This document shows positions 21,041 through 31,194 of a DNA stretch of 35,765 bases, piece after piece. Under the pieces are notes generated by a model. That model was not told the DNA's origin. It ran no database searches and was given only the letters and a program-made list of their open reading frames with translations. The stretch comes from Bacteroides sp. (GTDB taxonomy: Bacteria; Bacteroidota; Bacteroidia; Bacteroidales; Muribaculaceae). The position numbers were made by a program, and so were the translations under genes. Within the stretch, counting starts at the first letter, position 1. Every line of letters begins with the position of its first letter. The stretch spans positions 252,334 to 288,098 of the forward strand of contig JAAVCC010000003.1 of NCBI GenBank assembly GCA_014802535.1, read 5' to 3'.

Positions 21041-23929
21041 ATGCGAAACAGTAATTTTGCGCTTAGAATATTGACAATATTCTTTGGCGTATTGTTGTCG
21101 TTCATTTCGGTCTCGGCGTCCACACCACCTGAAAAGAAGACCGGAACGACAGTGTCAGGTGTGATTAAAGAAGTTGACAAGAGTAGCACTGCACCACTTG
21201 AGTTTGCAGTGATCGCGTTTCCCGATTACGGTATTTCTGTTGCTTCAAAAGAAGATGGATCGTATATTCTTCGCAATGTTCCTCTCGGAAAAACAAGAGT
21301 TACAGTTTCATACGTGGGCAAAGTTCCCATTGATGAGGTTGTAGATATTAAAAGCAATATGACTCTTGACTTTACAATGCAAGACGAAAACTTTAAAATC
21401 AAAGAAGTGACAGTGCTTGCCAAAGCAGGTCAGGCAGGCGAAGCCACAGCTTCGATTATCGGTCGTTCGGCTATGGACCACATGCAGGCAACCAGCTTGA
21501 GTGACGTGATGTCGCTTTTGCCCGGCGGACTGACAACCGAGCCTAACCTTTCATCGGCTAAGTCGTTGAATATACGTACGGTGAGTTCTTCGGGTACCGG
21601 TATGAATGCGCTCGGAACGGCGATTATCCGTGACGGCGCGCCGATGTCAAACAATGCCAACCTTTCGGCAATGAATCCGACGGTTGCCGGTAGCACATCG
21701 ACAAATGCCGGTGGCGCATCTCCGTCGTCGGGTATCGACCTTCGTTCGATTTCGACCGATAACATCGAATCGATTGAAGTTATCCGCGGTATTCCGTCGG
21801 TTGAGCATGGTGACTTGACTTCGGGTGCCGTGATTATCAATTCAAAAGCAGGTCGCGAACCGCTCCGCATCACCGGTAAGTTCAATCCCAAAGTATATAT
21901 GGGATCTGTCGGAACCGGTTTCCTACTTGGCGAAAAACGTGGTGCGATGAATATCAATGCCGACTATGCTCATAATACCAATGACCCGACCGAGTCATAT
22001 CATACATATCAGCGTGTATCGGCTCGTGTGCTCTATTCTAAAGAAATCAATCAGTCGTTGCGCAGCAATACTTCGGTTAACTTTGTATATGGCAAGGATG
22101 GTCGTGCGCTCAATCCCGACGATGAAAACTATAAACGTGCATCGCGCGCCGAGGAATATGGCGTGACACTCAACACCAACGGAACATGGAACATCAATAA
22201 AGGTATCATGAAGTCGTTGCGCTATGTTGTTTCAGGCACCTACACTTCAAAACAATCGTTCTACCAGTCGATGTTGACCTCAAACAACACTCCATATTCT
22301 ATGACCTACACCGACGGTGCTGTGTTGTCAAACTTTGCCGGTCAGCATATCATGGATAAAAACGGCGTTGAAATTACAAATTTCGGTGCTGTCGATCAAA
22401 ACAACTATTCGGTTTGTTTGCCGGCAAACTACTTCTCTCGATACAATATTGATTCTCGAGAGGTTAACGTGTTTGCCAAACTTGTCGGAACAATGTTTAA
22501 ACAAACCGGCATGATCAACAACCGCATTTTGTTTGGTGCCGATTTCCGTTCAGACGGCAACGTCGGTCATGGTAAAACATTTGACCCGACCGCACCCCCT
22601 CAACGCGAAGTGTCAAATCAAAACGCCAACTTCCGTCCACGCGACTATCGCGACATTCCGTTTATCAATCAGGTTGGTGTGTTTGCCGAGGAAAACTTCT
22701 CATGGCAAATGGGACTTCATCTGTTGAAGATTCAAGCCGGTGTGCGTTATGACCACGCTTCGGTTGTAGGTGGAATCGTTTCGCCCCGTTTCAATGCATC
22801 GTTTGAGGTGCTTCCCAACAAGATTTGGATCCGTGGCGGTTATGGTGTGACAGCCAAGATGCCCTCGTTGATGTATATGCACCCCGAAAAAGCCTATTTT
22901 GAATATATTAATTTAAATGAGCTTGCAAGTTCGGCAATCCCTGAAGATGAACGTCTTTATATCACCACTACACGAGTGATTGATGTCAGCACCGAAAATT
23001 TGAAGATTGCCACCAACCACAAGTCGGAGGTAGGTCTTGATATGAAATTTGGTCAGACAACCATAGCCGCAACTGCTTTTGAAGAACGAGTTAAAAACGG
23101 TTATGGACTGATGCAGACTTTTGACGGTTTCTCACCCTTCCAGTGGATTGAATATAAAAGCTCATATAATAAAACTACCGGTGAACATACGCTTGAACAG
23201 AAATCGATAAACCAAGTGTTGTCTTATTGGTACACTCCGGGCAACAACTCGTTTGTCACCACCCGAGGTGTTGAATTTGACATCAACTTCGGTCGTATCG
23301 ACAAAATCAATACAACCATTTCGCTCAATGGTTCATATATGCGAAGCAAAGCCCATACAACCGGCTATGATTTCTATGACCCGACAAGTACAATGTCGGC
23401 GTCAGGACGTAAAGACATAGCAATTTACAGCAAGGAGGGCAATTATCGTTACGATGAACAAATGTCAACCGCTCTTCGTATAACCCACAACCTTCCGTCG
23501 ATCGGTTTTGCGGTAACTCTTACTGCTCAAACCGTGTGGAAAGATGCTAACTGGGGTAAATATGGCAACGATGAATTGCCAATCGGTTACATGCCGCTTA
23601 AAGATAACGAAGAAAATGGCATACAAGCAGGCAAACCTGTATTCTTTGAACCGGGCACATTTACAACAGAAGAAGAATTCCGCAATGCCGGTATGGGTCA
23701 CATGCTCAAAGTTGTTACCCATCCTCTTGAAGTTCGTGAAAGCTACAAACCTTATTGGTGTTTCAACGTGAATGCTACAAAAGAAATCGGTGATATTCTC
23801 CGTGTTTCATTCTTTGCCAACAATATGTTCCGCAGCTATCCACGTCGCGAATCTCTAAGAAATCCGGGTTCATTTGTTCGACTCAACAACCGTTTCTATT
23901 TCGGTATTGAGCTTGCGTTAACCATTTAA
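21041..23929 (+). CDS. TonB-dependent outer-membrane receptor with carboxypeptidase-like N-domain
   Basis: A 962-residue active importer of the outer membrane. The order is signal peptide (1-26), carboxypeptidase-regulatory-like beta domain (about 37-118, VSGVIKEVDKSSTAPLEFAV...EDGSYILRNVPLGKTRVTVSYVG in pieces), TonB plug (about 125-270, with IESIEVIRGIPSVEHGDLTSG as its end) and a 22-strand-type barrel to the end (NRFYFGIELALTI). The plug has a long Ser/Asn/Ala-rich insert at about 203-230. It is not a typical SusC: no SusD-type gene follows; a DUF4876-like lipoprotein begins 14 bp downstream. It is the first gene of the six-gene operon with three secreted caspase-fold peptidases, so peptides, protein fragments or a protein-bound cofactor are the likely cargo (inference). 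Confidence 0.93.
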   Translation: MRNSNFALRILTIFFGVLLSFISVSASTPPEKKTGTTVSGVIKEVDKSSTAPLEFAVIAFPDYGISVASKEDGSYILRNVPLGKTRVTVSYVGKVPIDEVVDIKSNMTLDFTMQDENFKIKEVTVLAKAGQAGEATASIIGRSAMDHMQATSLSDVMSLLPGGLTTEPNLSSAKSLNIRTVSSSGTGMNALGTAIIRDGAPMSNNANLSAMNPTVAGSTSTNAGGASPSSGIDLRSISTDNIESIEVIRGIPSVEHGDLTSGAVIINSKAGREPLRITGKFNPKVYMGSVGTGFLLGEKRGAMNINADYAHNTNDPTESYHTYQRVSARVLYSKEINQSLRSNTSVNFVYGKDGRALNPDDENYKRASRAEEYGVTLNTNGTWNINKGIMKSLRYVVSGTYTSKQSFYQSMLTSNNTPYSMTYTDGAVLSNFAGQHIMDKNGVEITNFGAVDQNNYSVCLPANYFSRYNIDSREVNVFAKLVGTMFKQTGMINNRILFGADFRSDGNVGHGKTFDPTAPPQREVSNQNANFRPRDYRDIPFINQVGVFAEENFSWQMGLHLLKIQAGVRYDHASVVGGIVSPRFNASFEVLPNKIWIRGGYGVTAKMPSLMYMHPEKAYFEYINLNELASSAIPEDERLYITTTRVIDVSTENLKIATNHKSEVGLDMKFGQTTIAATAFEERVKNGYGLMQTFDGFSPFQWIEYKSSYNKTTGEHTLEQKSINQVLSYWYTPGNNSFVTTRGVEFDINFGRIDKINTTISLNGSYMRSKAHTTGYDFYDPTSTMSASGRKDIAIYSKEGNYRYDEQMSTALRITHNLPSIGFAVTLTAQTVWKDANWGKYGNDELPIGYMPLKDNEENGIQAGKPVFFEPGTFTTEEEFRNAGMGHMLKVVTHPLEVRESYKPYWCFNVNATKEIGDILRVSFFANNMFRSYPRRESLRNPGSFVRLNNRFYFGIELALTI

Positions 23930-23943
23930 CCAGAATTATAATT

Positions 23944-25191
23944 ATGAAGAAATATATATTACCCGCACTACTGGCTTTTGGACTTGCGTCATGTGGTCAG
24001 TTCAACGAATTGGGCGATGCACCGATGGTGACACCGATTGAAGTGAGCATCAGTCTCAACTCGCTTATCGGCGATATTGATTATGGTGAAGAGATGCTCG
24101 TAAAGCTCGATAACTATGGCGAAGGTCTTCACTATGAGAAAGTTTTCAGCGGTGAAAACTGTACTGTTGATGGAATTATCCCCGGAATTTATACTATAAA
24201 CGTAACCGGAACCGGTGTCGTAACTTCAGGCGAGGAGTATATGCTTGCAGGAAGTGCCCTTAATGCAGAAATAATCGATGCCCGTGAGGTTAAAATCGGT
24301 ATCAGAGGCTCGGCAAAAGGCAAATTAGTGTTCTCTGAAATATATTATTGCGGATCAAAACCGGTCAACGCGTTCTCTTATTTCCGTGACCAGTTCTATG
24401 AAATAGCTAACAACACCGATGAGGTTCAGTATCTCGACGGTTTGTATTTTGGTAATACCGAGACTATTGATTTTGATAAAACTCGTCCTATCTGGCCCGA
24501 TGCTGAAGGTGAATATATCTATGCCGACTATGTATGGCGATTCCCCGGAAGTGGTACCGACTACCCCTTGCAGCCCGGTGAATCGTGCGTCGTAGCTCAG
24601 TTTGCCGCCGACCACCGATTGCCGATATACAACCCGACATCGCCGGTTGACTGCTCGGCAGCTGAGTTTGAATTCAACACCAACAATGCCAACTATCCCG
24701 ATCAGCCTGCCTACGATATGGAACTTGTTTATAATGGTGGTACAACCAATATGCCAATGCAATATTTGACATCTGTGTTTGGTACCGGATATTTCATTTT
24801 CAGAGTACCCGATGGTGAAACTTGGGATCCGATTGCCGACAAAAGCTTGCAAACAGCCAACCAGGCAGACCCATACTCATCAGTATATGCCAAAGTCCCC
24901 GTTCACTATATCGAAGACGCTGTTGAGGCTATCCGTAACGAATCATATGTCGATGCAAAGAACCTCCCGGCTGTTGCCGATGCGGGCTTCTGCACAATGG
25001 GCGGTGCATATCTTAATGTAGGTGTAACCCGTAAACTCGTTACCGATGCAAATGGTGCTCCGGTTGTCGGTCCTAACGGTGGATTATCTTATCAGGACAC
25101 TAACAATACAACCGATGACTTTGTGTCGGGTGTTGTGCCTGTACTCCACCGCCATTCAAAAATGCCGGCTTGGAATCATACTCTTAATTAA
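23944..25191 (+). CDS. DUF4876-like surface lipoprotein
   Basis: A 415-residue predicted lipoprotein; the signal ends in LASC with Cys17, followed by GQFNELGD. Residues of about 30-120 form a beta domain that resembles an Ig- or transthyretin-like fold (EKVFSGENCTVDGIIPGIYTINVTGTG). The rest contains GKLVFSEIYYCGSKP, YFRDQFYEIANNTDEVQYLDGLYFGN and later RHSKMPAWNHTLN, which I associate with DUF4876. The second part may be a lamin-tail-like fold (inference). Its place directly after the TonB receptor is that of the substrate-binding lipoprotein (SusD position) in nutrient uptake loci, so a surface cargo-binding lid is the best guess. No enzymatic motif seen. Confidence 0.8.
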   Translation: MKKYILPALLAFGLASCGQFNELGDAPMVTPIEVSISLNSLIGDIDYGEEMLVKLDNYGEGLHYEKVFSGENCTVDGIIPGIYTINVTGTGVVTSGEEYMLAGSALNAEIIDAREVKIGIRGSAKGKLVFSEIYYCGSKPVNAFSYFRDQFYEIANNTDEVQYLDGLYFGNTETIDFDKTRPIWPDAEGEYIYADYVWRFPGSGTDYPLQPGESCVVAQFAADHRLPIYNPTSPVDCSAAEFEFNTNNANYPDQPAYDMELVYNGGTTNMPMQYLTSVFGTGYFIFRVPDGETWDPIADKSLQTANQADPYSSVYAKVPVHYIEDAVEAIRNESYVDAKNLPAVADAGFCTMGGAYLNVGVTRKLVTDANGAPVVGPNGGLSYQDTNNTTDDFVSGVVPVLHRHSKMPAWNHTLN

Positions 25192-25215
25192 TTACTTTAG
25201 ATATTGAAAACAGAT

Positions 25216-26769
25216 ATGAACAACAATATAATAAAAGCGGGTGTTGCCATGCTGATGCTTGGTTTCATTACACCCGGAATGTTTTCTCAAGGATATACGG
25301 CAGCCTCTCTTGAAAAGCTGAAAGAGCAGAAACTGTGGTTTCATTCTTCAAATGCAGCCGGAACGGTTCTTGACAATACCAATAACTATTCTGAAGTACA
25401 ATTGGGGTATGATATCATTGATGGTAATTTTCACCGTCCACAACAAGGTGAGAATCAGAAGAGTTTTGGCGTAAACTGTGAAGGTTTTCTAAATTTGAAA
25501 AGCGCTTACGTCTGGGGCGAGTTCTCGTTTGAACAGCGCAATATCAATGAATCACAGTTTAATGCGTCGATAACCGACCCCTATCGTGGAATGCCTTATT
25601 TTATGGCTGACGAACATTTGAGCGACTGGCGCAACCAGTATTATAACATGAAATTCCGTGCGGCGACCCCTCTCTATTGGGGTAAAGTTGCGTTTGGTGT
25701 TGAAGGTGCTTATCGTGCTTCGCTTGCTGCCAAACAGCTTGACCCGCGTGTTGATACACGTTATTTCCAACTTGAAGTGACTCCCGGTGTCGTTTATGCG
25801 ATTAACGACAAGCATAATATCGGCGCAAACTTCAGCTACTCTGCGTTGAAAGAAGATTCGCGCATGTCTCTTGTTAATTTGCAGGTTACTCAAACCTACT
25901 ATCTGCTTTATGGTTTGGGTGTCGCATCGATGAATATTGGCGACGGTGAATCAACCGACTATCACGGTCACATCTGGGCCGGCGGTGTTCAATATAACTA
26001 TCAGACTGCTCCGGTAAACGTGATGGTTTATGGTAACTATTCTCGCCGTGTTGAGAATTTTGACCGTGACCGTACCAATCCTAAGAAAGATGCCGGAGTC
26101 GATGACCGCATCTGGGATTTCGGTGCAACCGCCCAGTTTAAAGGTGAAAAATGGGATAACTTTGTGAATATAGCAGGACACACCGGTAAAATCAACGGTA
26201 TCCAGTATATTAATGAGTATGACAACTCTGACAGCTTCCTCGGTTGGGTTGACATCGCCCGTAACATTCGCTCGATCTATAAAACTCAAGTATGGTCGGC
26301 TGATTATTCAATTCTCCGCAACCGCGATACAGAATATGTGTGGCGTGTTGATGCCGGTTTGAAATATACCAAGCTCGATGACGAATACATATTGCCCAAT
26401 TCGGTGAAAAAATCCGAGAATATGTATTTTGGTGTGACTGCCAAATATAATGTAAAGATAGGAAATTCACTGCGTCGCCGTGTGCTCATCGCTTTGGGTG
26501 GAGGTTATAACAGTAACCTTTCAGGAAAGTATGAATATGGTGGTGTTAATGCCGACTATCCTACAGTGACGGTTCTTGAAACTCTCGACCAGCAGTATCT
26601 CACATCAAATTGGTATAATCTCAAGGCATCGGCTGAATATTCTCAGCAGTTGAGTCAGACTCAGAAGATGAACTTCTTTGGAAAAGTTGATTTCAACTAT
26701 GTCAAAACTTCATCGTTTGACTACAACCATCGCAGCTATCTTAGTTTTGCTGTTGGAGTGAACTTCTGA
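25216..26769 (+). CDS. Outer-membrane beta-barrel protein, DUF6850-like
   Basis: A 517-residue exported protein. The ATG at 25216 gives a good signal peptide (NNNIIKAGVAMLMLGFITPG, cut after FSQ); the frame can also begin at a TTG four codons earlier (25204). The body is a long series of amphipathic strands (SYVWGEFSF-type, VAFGVEGAYRAS, NIGANFSYSAL, YSRRVENFDRD) ending SYLSFAVGVNF, with the final Phe of outer-membrane barrels. From memory this matches the DUF6850 family, which accompanies DUF4876 genes. It lies 24 bp after the lipoprotein gene and 37 bp before the first peptidase. Role unknown: a second pore or a secretion or anchoring partner for the peptidases are both possible. Confidence 0.8.
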   Translation: MNNNIIKAGVAMLMLGFITPGMFSQGYTAASLEKLKEQKLWFHSSNAAGTVLDNTNNYSEVQLGYDIIDGNFHRPQQGENQKSFGVNCEGFLNLKSAYVWGEFSFEQRNINESQFNASITDPYRGMPYFMADEHLSDWRNQYYNMKFRAATPLYWGKVAFGVEGAYRASLAAKQLDPRVDTRYFQLEVTPGVVYAINDKHNIGANFSYSALKEDSRMSLVNLQVTQTYYLLYGLGVASMNIGDGESTDYHGHIWAGGVQYNYQTAPVNVMVYGNYSRRVENFDRDRTNPKKDAGVDDRIWDFGATAQFKGEKWDNFVNIAGHTGKINGIQYINEYDNSDSFLGWVDIARNIRSIYKTQVWSADYSILRNRDTEYVWRVDAGLKYTKLDDEYILPNSVKKSENMYFGVTAKYNVKIGNSLRRRVLIALGGGYNSNLSGKYEYGGVNADYPTVTVLETLDQQYLTSNWYNLKASAEYSQQLSQTQKMNFFGKVDFNYVKTSSFDYNHRSYLSFAVGVNF

Positions 26770-26806
26770 TATCTATCGAATTAAATACCTTAATAATAAA
26801 TCAATC

Positions 26807-28966
26807 ATGCGTTTAAGATCTTTTTTTGGTGTCGTGCTTATGACTTGTCTCGGGATGACTGCTTATTCCCAGACTATAATTAAGCCCGATGCTAAAATTA
26901 AAAAAACATCATTTGCCGTTATCACCGATACCCCGACGTGGCAGGCGTGCGGCAATGAAATTAAAGAATACTCGGCAGTCCTTACAAGTGAAGGATTGCC
27001 GACGTTTATAGTTTATGACAACTGGAAATCGCCCGAGCAGGTTAAAGAAACAATCCAAAAACTTTACAAGAAAAGTAAACTTGAAGGCGTTGTTTTTATT
27101 GGTGATGTTCCGGTAGCGATGGTTCGCAAAGGTCAACACCTGACATCGGCATTCAAGATGGACGAAGATGTTTATCCGTTCTTTGATTCATCAGTCCCGT
27201 CTGACCGCTTTTATGACGACTTTGATTTGAAGTTTGATTATCTGCGTCAAGATTCGGTTCACCCCTCGTTTTTCTACTATGACCTTGCAATCGAGTCGCC
27301 TCAACAAATTAAATGTGACATCTATTCAGGTCGTATAAAAGGTGTTGGCGATGAAGATCATCATGCACAGATAAGCCGTTATCTGAAAAAAGCAGTTGCT
27401 CAACATCGTGAGGCTAACAAACTTGATCAATTCTTTTCATATACCGGTCATGGTTCATACAGCAACTCGTTGACTGCGTGGACTCCCGAAATGTATAATC
27501 TTCGTCAGCAGATGCCGGGTACTTTTGACTCTCCGTCGGCTCCCGGTCGTGCCCGATTCATGCGCTACAGCTTCAGCGACTATCCCAAAGAAGATGTCAT
27601 GAAAATGATGCGTCGTGACAATCTCGATTTGAGTATTTTCCACGAACATGGAGTGCCTGAACGTCAATATTTATCAGGCATACCTCAAACCGAGAGTCTG
27701 AGCGATCATATTGCGGTTTTGAAAGCATACTTCCGCTCGATGGCTCGTCGCTACAAAAAGCCGGAAGACCGAGAAAAATTCTTTGAAAAATATAAGAATA
27801 TGGGGCTTGATGAGAGCTGGTGGAGCGATTATGATTCTCCTGAAATTGTCAAAGCTGATTCTATCTTTGATGTTAACCAGGGACTTGTTCTTGAAGATAT
27901 TCCCGGATTGGCGCCCAACAGCCGTATGGTGATTTTTGACGCGTGCTATAACGGTGACTTCCGTGAGCCTGATTATATTGCAGGTCGATACATCATGTCG
28001 CCCGGAAAATGTGTCGTGACATTTGCCAACACGGTAAACGTTTTGCAAGATAAACAGGCAAATGAACTGCTTGGCATATTGTGGCTTGGTGCCAGAGTAG
28101 GGCAGTGGGCTCAGCTTACAAATATTCTTGAAAGTCATATCACCGGTGACCCGACCTACAGATTTGCGTCGGCGGTTGACGGCATTGATGCTGCCGAAAT
28201 TTTGCGCACACCTTACAGCTCGCAGCAAGCTCTTGAACTGCTCAAATCAGAGTATGCCGACGTTCGCTCGGCTGCGCTCCATTGTCTTTGGGCAAACGGT
28301 TATGACAAATTGCCCGAACTGCTTGTCAATACATTCCGCACGTCTGATTCTCCAATGGAACGATATACAGCCATGCATCTCCTTGAACAGCTCAACGGTG
28401 ACGAATATCGCATGATTCTCCCCGAGGCTTTGGACGATACATACGAGTTCATACGTCGTCAGGCAGTGTCGCGTATGGGTAAAGTCGGACTTGATGAATA
28501 TGTACCGGCACTCGTTAAAATTTATGGCGATGATAATATGTCGGCACGTATAACCTTCAATGTCGAGCAAGCGATGCAGGCATTTGACGGCAAGGCGGTT
28601 GAAAAAGCGCTTGCCGGTCGCACCGACGATGCTGCAAATGCACTTCGCAAGGCTCACGCAAAACAAACCGAAACCAATAAGTCGATTTTGGGTGAGGAAG
28701 AAGGAAAGAGATGGCAAAAACTTTATATCTCGACATTGCGTAACAATCCTATCCACGTGACTGTACCCGAGTATCTGGCGTTGGTAAACAATCCCGACGT
28801 TGATGAAGATGTGAAACTCGTGATGCTTGATGCATTGGCATGGTACACTTTATCATATCGCCGTCCCGAAATCATGGCTGTCTGTGAAACTATCATGAAA
28901 CAGCCCGAGGCGTCAGAAGCTCTGAAGAGCGCGGCTCAACGTACATATTACCGTCTTAAAAATTGA
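26807..28966 (+). CDS. Caspase-fold (C25/gingipain-like) cysteine peptidase with HEAT-like repeats, paralogue 1
   Basis: A 719-residue exported protein, signal peptide 1-21 (AYSQ). Residues of about 35-455 look like a clan CD peptidase: FAVITDT strand, GVVFIGDVPVAM (94-105), SDRFYDDF (132-139), SGRIK, SYTGHGS with H215, LSIFHEHG with H279 and H281, and FDACYNGDF with C380, then ILESHITGDPTYRF at about 440-453. C380 after a hydrophobic strand and a preceding HG motif are the hallmarks of the caspase/gingipain dyad. From about 460 to the end, short helix pairs (ADVRSAALHCLWANG, EFIRRQAVSRMGKVG) resemble HEAT repeats. No type IX secretion C-terminal domain is visible, so a periplasmic location or another route outward is likely. 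First of three tandem copies, 5 bp before the next. Confidence 0.8.
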   Translation: MRLRSFFGVVLMTCLGMTAYSQTIIKPDAKIKKTSFAVITDTPTWQACGNEIKEYSAVLTSEGLPTFIVYDNWKSPEQVKETIQKLYKKSKLEGVVFIGDVPVAMVRKGQHLTSAFKMDEDVYPFFDSSVPSDRFYDDFDLKFDYLRQDSVHPSFFYYDLAIESPQQIKCDIYSGRIKGVGDEDHHAQISRYLKKAVAQHREANKLDQFFSYTGHGSYSNSLTAWTPEMYNLRQQMPGTFDSPSAPGRARFMRYSFSDYPKEDVMKMMRRDNLDLSIFHEHGVPERQYLSGIPQTESLSDHIAVLKAYFRSMARRYKKPEDREKFFEKYKNMGLDESWWSDYDSPEIVKADSIFDVNQGLVLEDIPGLAPNSRMVIFDACYNGDFREPDYIAGRYIMSPGKCVVTFANTVNVLQDKQANELLGILWLGARVGQWAQLTNILESHITGDPTYRFASAVDGIDAAEILRTPYSSQQALELLKSEYADVRSAALHCLWANGYDKLPELLVNTFRTSDSPMERYTAMHLLEQLNGDEYRMILPEALDDTYEFIRRQAVSRMGKVGLDEYVPALVKIYGDDNMSARITFNVEQAMQAFDGKAVEKALAGRTDDAANALRKAHAKQTETNKSILGEEEGKRWQKLYISTLRNNPIHVTVPEYLALVNNPDVDEDVKLVMLDALAWYTLSYRRPEIMAVCETIMKQPEASEALKSAAQRTYYRLKN

Positions 28967-28971
28967 CTCTG

Positions 28972-31185
28972 ATGAAACTGTTATATACACTGCTGCTTGG
29001 CGTGGCAGCTGCAATTAGCGCCAATGCGTCGGTTCCTGTGGTTGAACAACCCAAAACGAGTGGAAATTCCACATCTTTTGCTATCGTGGTTGACGAGGCG
29101 ACATATCGGGCTACACTCCCGTCGATTAATCGCTATCGTGATGCCGTTGAACGTGACGGTCTTGCCACATACGTGATACATGCCGATTGGTCATCGCCTG
29201 ATGAAGTGCGTCAGGCAATTATCAATCTTGGCGATAAACAACCGTCGCTTGAAGGCTTTGTATTGGTCGGCGATGTTCCCGTTGCAATGGTGCGTAATGC
29301 CCAGCACAATACTTCGGCATTCAAAATGGATGAGGATGGTTTCCCGTGGATTGCATCATCGGTTCCCACCGACCGTTTCTATGATGTGCCTCAGATGCAA
29401 TTCCGTTTTGTTAAACAAGATGAGGAACAACCCCACTTGTTCTACTACGAATTGACTGAAGAATCTCCCCAATGGGCAATTCCCAAATGGTATTCGGCTC
29501 GAATCCGCTACCCCAAACAGCTTGGCGGTGACCCACATAAAGCGATTGCGGCATTTCTCGACAAGGCTGCCGCTGCTAAAGATGCAATGAAAAATGACCC
29601 GGTTGACCATGTGGTTGCCTTCAATGGTCACGGTTATAACTCTGACTGCCTGATTGCATGGATGGATGAGGAAAAAGCCTATCGTGAATATTTCCCCAAA
29701 GCGTTTGAAAAGGCTACCGGATTCAAACATTGGAATTTCCGTATGGATCCGAAGATGAAGTACAAGCTGTTTGACGAGCTTCAACGTCCTGAAATCGATA
29801 TTTTCATGTTCCATGAACATGGAGGCCCGACAACTCAATATATCAATGAGTCGGGTGTTGGAACCTCAGAAACAACTCGATATGAGAATATCCGCAAGAC
29901 TCTATACCGGAATATCAAACGCGCTATGGCTAAAGGTACTCCTAAAGAAGAAGTCATTGCAACTTTTTCAGAACAATATGGATTGAATCCTGAATTCTTT
30001 AAAGAATTTGATAATCCTGAATACTGGCACAAGGATTCAATTGCAGCTACCGAAATCAATATTGATTCGGAGGATCTTCATAACCGCATTACAAATCCTC
30101 GAATGGTAATGCTCAACGCTTGTTATAACGGTTCGTTCCATGAAGATGACTATATCGCCGGCGATTACCTGTTCAATAACGGCAATACAGTTGTGGCTCA
30201 AGGAAATACACGAAATGTACTTCAAGACCGTTGGACAATCGAAATGTTAGGTCTGTTGTCTCATGGCGTGCGTGCAGGTCATTACAACCGTATGGTAGCA
30301 ACTCTTGAAGGTCATTTGATGGGTGACCCGACTGTCAGATTTGCACCCGTCGAAGCCAATACGTTGGCTGCCGATATCACACTTCGCAAGAACGATGATG
30401 CATATTGGCGTTCGCTTCTCAATTCGCCATACGCCGATGTTCAATCGTTGGCTATGCGTATGATTGCCGACAATGATACCGACGGTAAATTCTCGTCAGA
30501 GCTGCTGAATATTTATCGTACATCGCCTTTCAATACTGTTCGTATGGAGGCTGTTAAGCTGTTGCGCCGCTACAATAATGCCGATTTTGTTGAGGCAGTA
30601 CGATTGGGTGTTAATGACCCGTATGAACTGGTTGCACGTCTCTCGGCTGATTATGCCGGAAATATCGGTGATAAAACATTGTTGCCCGCCTTGATTGAGG
30701 CTTATATTGACGGGGCGGAACGTCAGCGTGTGCATCGCACTGTCGGTTCATCGCTCATCCTCTTTGATTTGGATGATGTCGCTGCAGCCGTTAACGACTA
30801 TTATGCCGGAGCCGGTTCAAACCGTTATAACGGAGAACAGGAAAAGGCTGATATGTTGAAATGGATTGAAGGTCAGCGTGAACGTGTTGTTGACACCAAC
30901 GACGATATTACAAACAAAGATTTGAAAGAGAGAAGTCGCATCATGTCAATTCGCACGGTGCGCAATAATCCCTACCACCCCTACGTTGAAAATTACTTTG
31001 CTGTTATCGCCGATAAAGACAATTCTGAAGCAGTCAGAGTCAATATGGCTGAGGCTCTCGGATGGTTTGTTAACTCAATACGTCGCGGTGAAATTATTGA
31101 CTTCTGTCAGAATCTGATGAAACAGCCTGACGTTCCTGAGAAAGTTCGTGCCGAACTTCAACAGACAATAAACCGACTTAAATAA
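28972..31185 (+). CDS. Caspase-fold (C25/gingipain-like) cysteine peptidase with HEAT-like repeats, paralogue 2
   Basis: A 737-residue exported paralogue. The ATG at 28972, 5 bp after the previous stop, gives a clean signal peptide (MKLLYTLLLGVAAAISANA); an in-frame TTG at 28963 overlapping the previous stop is rejected. Conserved landmarks line up with paralogue 1: GFVLVGDVPVAMVR, HNTSAFKMDEDGFPW, PTDRFYD, FNGHGYN with H220, MFHEHGGP with H281 and H283, and LNACYNGSF with C384, then GHLMGDPTVRFAP. The C-terminal 270 residues are HEAT-like (ADVQSLAMRMIADND, YELVARLSADYAGNIGD). The residue before the catalytic segment is Asn (NACYNG) rather than Asp (DACYNG) as in the other two copies. Substrate preference cannot be inferred. 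Confidence 0.8.
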   Translation: MKLLYTLLLGVAAAISANASVPVVEQPKTSGNSTSFAIVVDEATYRATLPSINRYRDAVERDGLATYVIHADWSSPDEVRQAIINLGDKQPSLEGFVLVGDVPVAMVRNAQHNTSAFKMDEDGFPWIASSVPTDRFYDVPQMQFRFVKQDEEQPHLFYYELTEESPQWAIPKWYSARIRYPKQLGGDPHKAIAAFLDKAAAAKDAMKNDPVDHVVAFNGHGYNSDCLIAWMDEEKAYREYFPKAFEKATGFKHWNFRMDPKMKYKLFDELQRPEIDIFMFHEHGGPTTQYINESGVGTSETTRYENIRKTLYRNIKRAMAKGTPKEEVIATFSEQYGLNPEFFKEFDNPEYWHKDSIAATEINIDSEDLHNRITNPRMVMLNACYNGSFHEDDYIAGDYLFNNGNTVVAQGNTRNVLQDRWTIEMLGLLSHGVRAGHYNRMVATLEGHLMGDPTVRFAPVEANTLAADITLRKNDDAYWRSLLNSPYADVQSLAMRMIADNDTDGKFSSELLNIYRTSPFNTVRMEAVKLLRRYNNADFVEAVRLGVNDPYELVARLSADYAGNIGDKTLLPALIEAYIDGAERQRVHRTVGSSLILFDLDDVAAAVNDYYAGAGSNRYNGEQEKADMLKWIEGQRERVVDTNDDITNKDLKERSRIMSIRTVRNNPYHPYVENYFAVIADKDNSEAVRVNMAEALGWFVNSIRRGEIIDFCQNLMKQPDVPEKVRAELQQTINRLK

Positions 31186-31194
31186 TATTCATAA

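Noticed and set aside
21041..25191. A classical SusC/SusD pair
   Set aside because: The receptor lacks a SusD partner; the lipoprotein lacks the helical TPR pattern of SusD and is mostly beta strands of the DUF4876 type.
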